In this document: piece by piece, positions 6,685 through 8,156 of the stretch | How positions within the stretch are numbered: the first letter of the stretch is position 1 | Layout of the letters: each line of letters starts with the position of its first letter | Assembly (NCBI GenBank): GCA_938005345.1 | Contig: CALLNG010000585.1 | Location: forward strand, 1 to 8,156 | Origin: an uncultured Clostridia bacterium | GTDB lineage: Bacteria > Bacillota > Clostridia > RUG12999 | Reading direction: 5' to 3' | DNA: 8,156 nucleotides | Made by a program: the position numbers and the translations under genes | Notes under the pieces: generated by a model | What the model saw: only the letters and a program-made list of their open reading frames with translations | The model's database searches: none | Told to the model about the DNA's origin: nothing

Positions 6685-8156
6685 CTAGTTTTTAGAAACG
6701 CCGTGGTATCCGCTAGGGCTCACCCCCATTTTTTTCTTAAACGCCCTGCGGAACGTAACGTCGTTGGCATATCCTACTATGGCAGAAATCTCGCCGATTT
6801 TGTGTGTTCCTTCCTCTATCAATTCACAGGCCCGCTGAATGCGCAGCCCCTCCAGGTAGGAAGAAAAGTTTTCTCCCGTCTCCTCCTTAAAACTAGCAGA
6901 TAAATATTTTTCGTTCAGATGAAACTGCACGGAAAGCTGGGTGAGAGACAATTTACTGTCTTGATAATGCTCCGCAATATATTGCCGTACTTTTTCCATC
7001 ACCACCGCGCTCTTGCTCTTTTTTTGTTGGGATACCTGGTTACACAATTGCTGCAGGACTTGGTTCATCTGCTGAAACATCTCGGTGATAGACCTACCGC
7101 TGCCTGGCCCCTGTATCTCTACCAGCTGCGGTTTGCCGCCGTCATGGGTGACCGCCTCCTGCACCTTCATGATGGTGGAGATAATTTCCTGCGTCAGCTG
7201 TTCCACCATATCCGCGGACAGCGTCCGGTTTAAAAAGTTTTCGTTATAAATTTCATCCAACGTTCTCACCACTTCATCGTAGTTGCCCACTATGGCGTAA
7301 TTGTACAGCCGCGTTTCCAATTCCAGCGGATAATAGAACAAATTGCCCTCCTGCGGCAAATCCTCGTACCACAGCACGCTTTTTCTATGCCCAATGGCGT
7401 TGTATTCCGTCACGCTGCGCGCCTGTTCATATGCCTGTGCAATTTGCATAAGCTGCTGCACCAGTGTTCCTGCTCCAAATATCATGGGGATGTCATAAGG
7501 ATAGCTGAGCGCAGTCTCAATATGCGACACAATTGCCGAGACCTGCGTTTTTGCGGTTTCACCCGTCTCCTCAAGCGACAGCAGCACCGCTATGCTGCGC
7601 GCGCCGGCATCACTGATAAAACTATAGGTTTCAATGATTTCATACAGGTTTTCTTTCACAAATTCTTTAACGCTTTGCCCATTCATTTGCATGCGGTATT
7701 CTTTCCCTAACCGGATCAAAAGCACCGCCCAGCCTGCGCTGCTGGCTGCCATTTGGTTTTTCTCCATATCCGCCTGCGCCTGTGCTTCCTCTTTATACTC
7801 TCCTTGCAGCAGACGCTGCACAACGCCGGATTGCAGGTACTCCCGTTGTTCCTCAAGCTGGCTGCGGAATGACTCGTTGGCTGAGATAAGGTTGGATACA
7901 CCTTCCTGTAGCACGGAAAATTCCGTCTGTTTAAAATTTCTCAAGGAAAATTTCCCGATTAATTTTTCTCCAATAGACGCCGCAAGCTGGTGAAATTCCT
8001 TGCTGCGTTTATAAGTGATGTACATCAAAACGGCCATGCCCAGCAGCACTGTTAGCGCATAAATCAACAGCAGCACGCCGCCAATAAATCGGACCTTTTC
8101 CAGCACCACGGCTTTGGGGACCAGCAGCAGCACCTGCCATCCATTGCCTGCGCTTT
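6685..8156 (-). CDS. Membrane-bound AraC-family (YesN-like) transcriptional regulator, 5' end outside window
   Basis: The last 489 codons of a regulator, open to the right edge and ending in TAG at 6687-6685. Counting from the first visible codon, residues 3-14 (GNGWQVLLLVPK) look like the end of an extracellular dCache-type sensor, followed by a transmembrane helix at about 24-48. A juxtamembrane helix ending in EEQREYLQSGVVQRLLQGEY (101-120) leads into a cytoplasmic region (about 140-280) that resembles the degenerate middle domain of YesN-type proteins. The C-terminal AraC DNA-binding domain (about 386-485) has both helix-turn-helix units: LSLTQLSVQFHLNEKYLSASF (403-423, first) and IGEISAIVGYANDVTFRRAF (453-472, second), then the family-typical GVSPSGYH. 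The GTG at 8133 is not the likely start, since coding continues upstream in frame with sensible sequence. The family usually activates neighbouring carbohydrate uptake genes on sensing an outside ligand, so the downstream operon is the obvious target (inference). Confidence 0.93.
   Translation of the reverse strand, partial: SAGNGWQVLLLVPKAVVLEKVRFIGGVLLLIYALTVLLGMAVLMYITYKRSKEFHQLAASIGEKLIGKFSLRNFKQTEFSVLQEGVSNLISANESFRSQLEEQREYLQSGVVQRLLQGEYKEEAQAQADMEKNQMAASSAGWAVLLIRLGKEYRMQMNGQSVKEFVKENLYEIIETYSFISDAGARSIAVLLSLEETGETAKTQVSAIVSHIETALSYPYDIPMIFGAGTLVQQLMQIAQAYEQARSVTEYNAIGHRKSVLWYEDLPQEGNLFYYPLELETRLYNYAIVGNYDEVVRTLDEIYNENFLNRTLSADMVEQLTQEIISTIMKVQEAVTHDGGKPQLVEIQGPGSGRSITEMFQQMNQVLQQLCNQVSQQKKSKSAVVMEKVRQYIAEHYQDSKLSLTQLSVQFHLNEKYLSASFKEETGENFSSYLEGLRIQRACELIEEGTHKIGEISAIVGYANDVTFRRAFKKKMGVSPSGYHGVSKN

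Noticed and set aside
6685..8133. GTG at 8133 as the regulator's true start
   Set aside because: The frame stays open to the window edge and the seven upstream codons (SAGNGWQ) continue a typical sensor-to-membrane junction. There is no good ribosome site before the GTG.

Overview
The window looks like a piece of a Bacillota (Firmicutes) chromosome, most likely a clostridial, gut-type anaerobe. The evidence is strong AGGAGG-like ribosome sites at the expected spacing, S-layer homology (SLH) cell-wall anchors, an LplA-type lipoprotein solute-binding protein and a membrane-bound AraC/YesN-type regulator. Base composition looks close to half G+C by eye. I cannot name a genus. All genes are on the minus strand, so the order of expression runs from right to left.

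Layout in transcription order. (1) 8156-6685: the C-terminal 489 codons of a transmembrane AraC-family regulator; its start and outer sensor domain lie beyond the right edge. (2) 6684-6500: the only real non-coding gap. It holds a long terminator hairpin closing the regulator gene, then a candidate promoter for the next gene, with 20-bp-spaced direct repeats just upstream of the -35 box. (3) 6499-4904: an LplA-like lipoprotein that binds sugars or glycans for an ABC importer. (4) 4876-1607: a 1089-residue secreted protein with two clear and one degenerate discoidin (F5/8 type C, CBM32-like) domains, Ig-like spacers, a Gly/Ser linker and three C-terminal SLH repeats. (5) 1588-1: a second SLH protein with its anchors at the N-terminus, followed by a repetitive beta-rich region that runs off the left edge. 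The gaps between genes 3, 4 and 5 are 27 and 18 bases, each with its own ribosome site and no terminator, so they read as one operon.

How the parts may work together (inference): the membrane AraC protein senses an extracellular ligand and switches on the operon. The operon places a glycan-binding, wall-anchored protein on the surface and a lipoprotein receptor at the membrane beneath it. No permease, ATPase or glycan-cutting enzyme is visible, so the importer and hydrolases would have to be encoded elsewhere. No RNA genes, mobile elements, CRISPR arrays or plus-strand genes were found.
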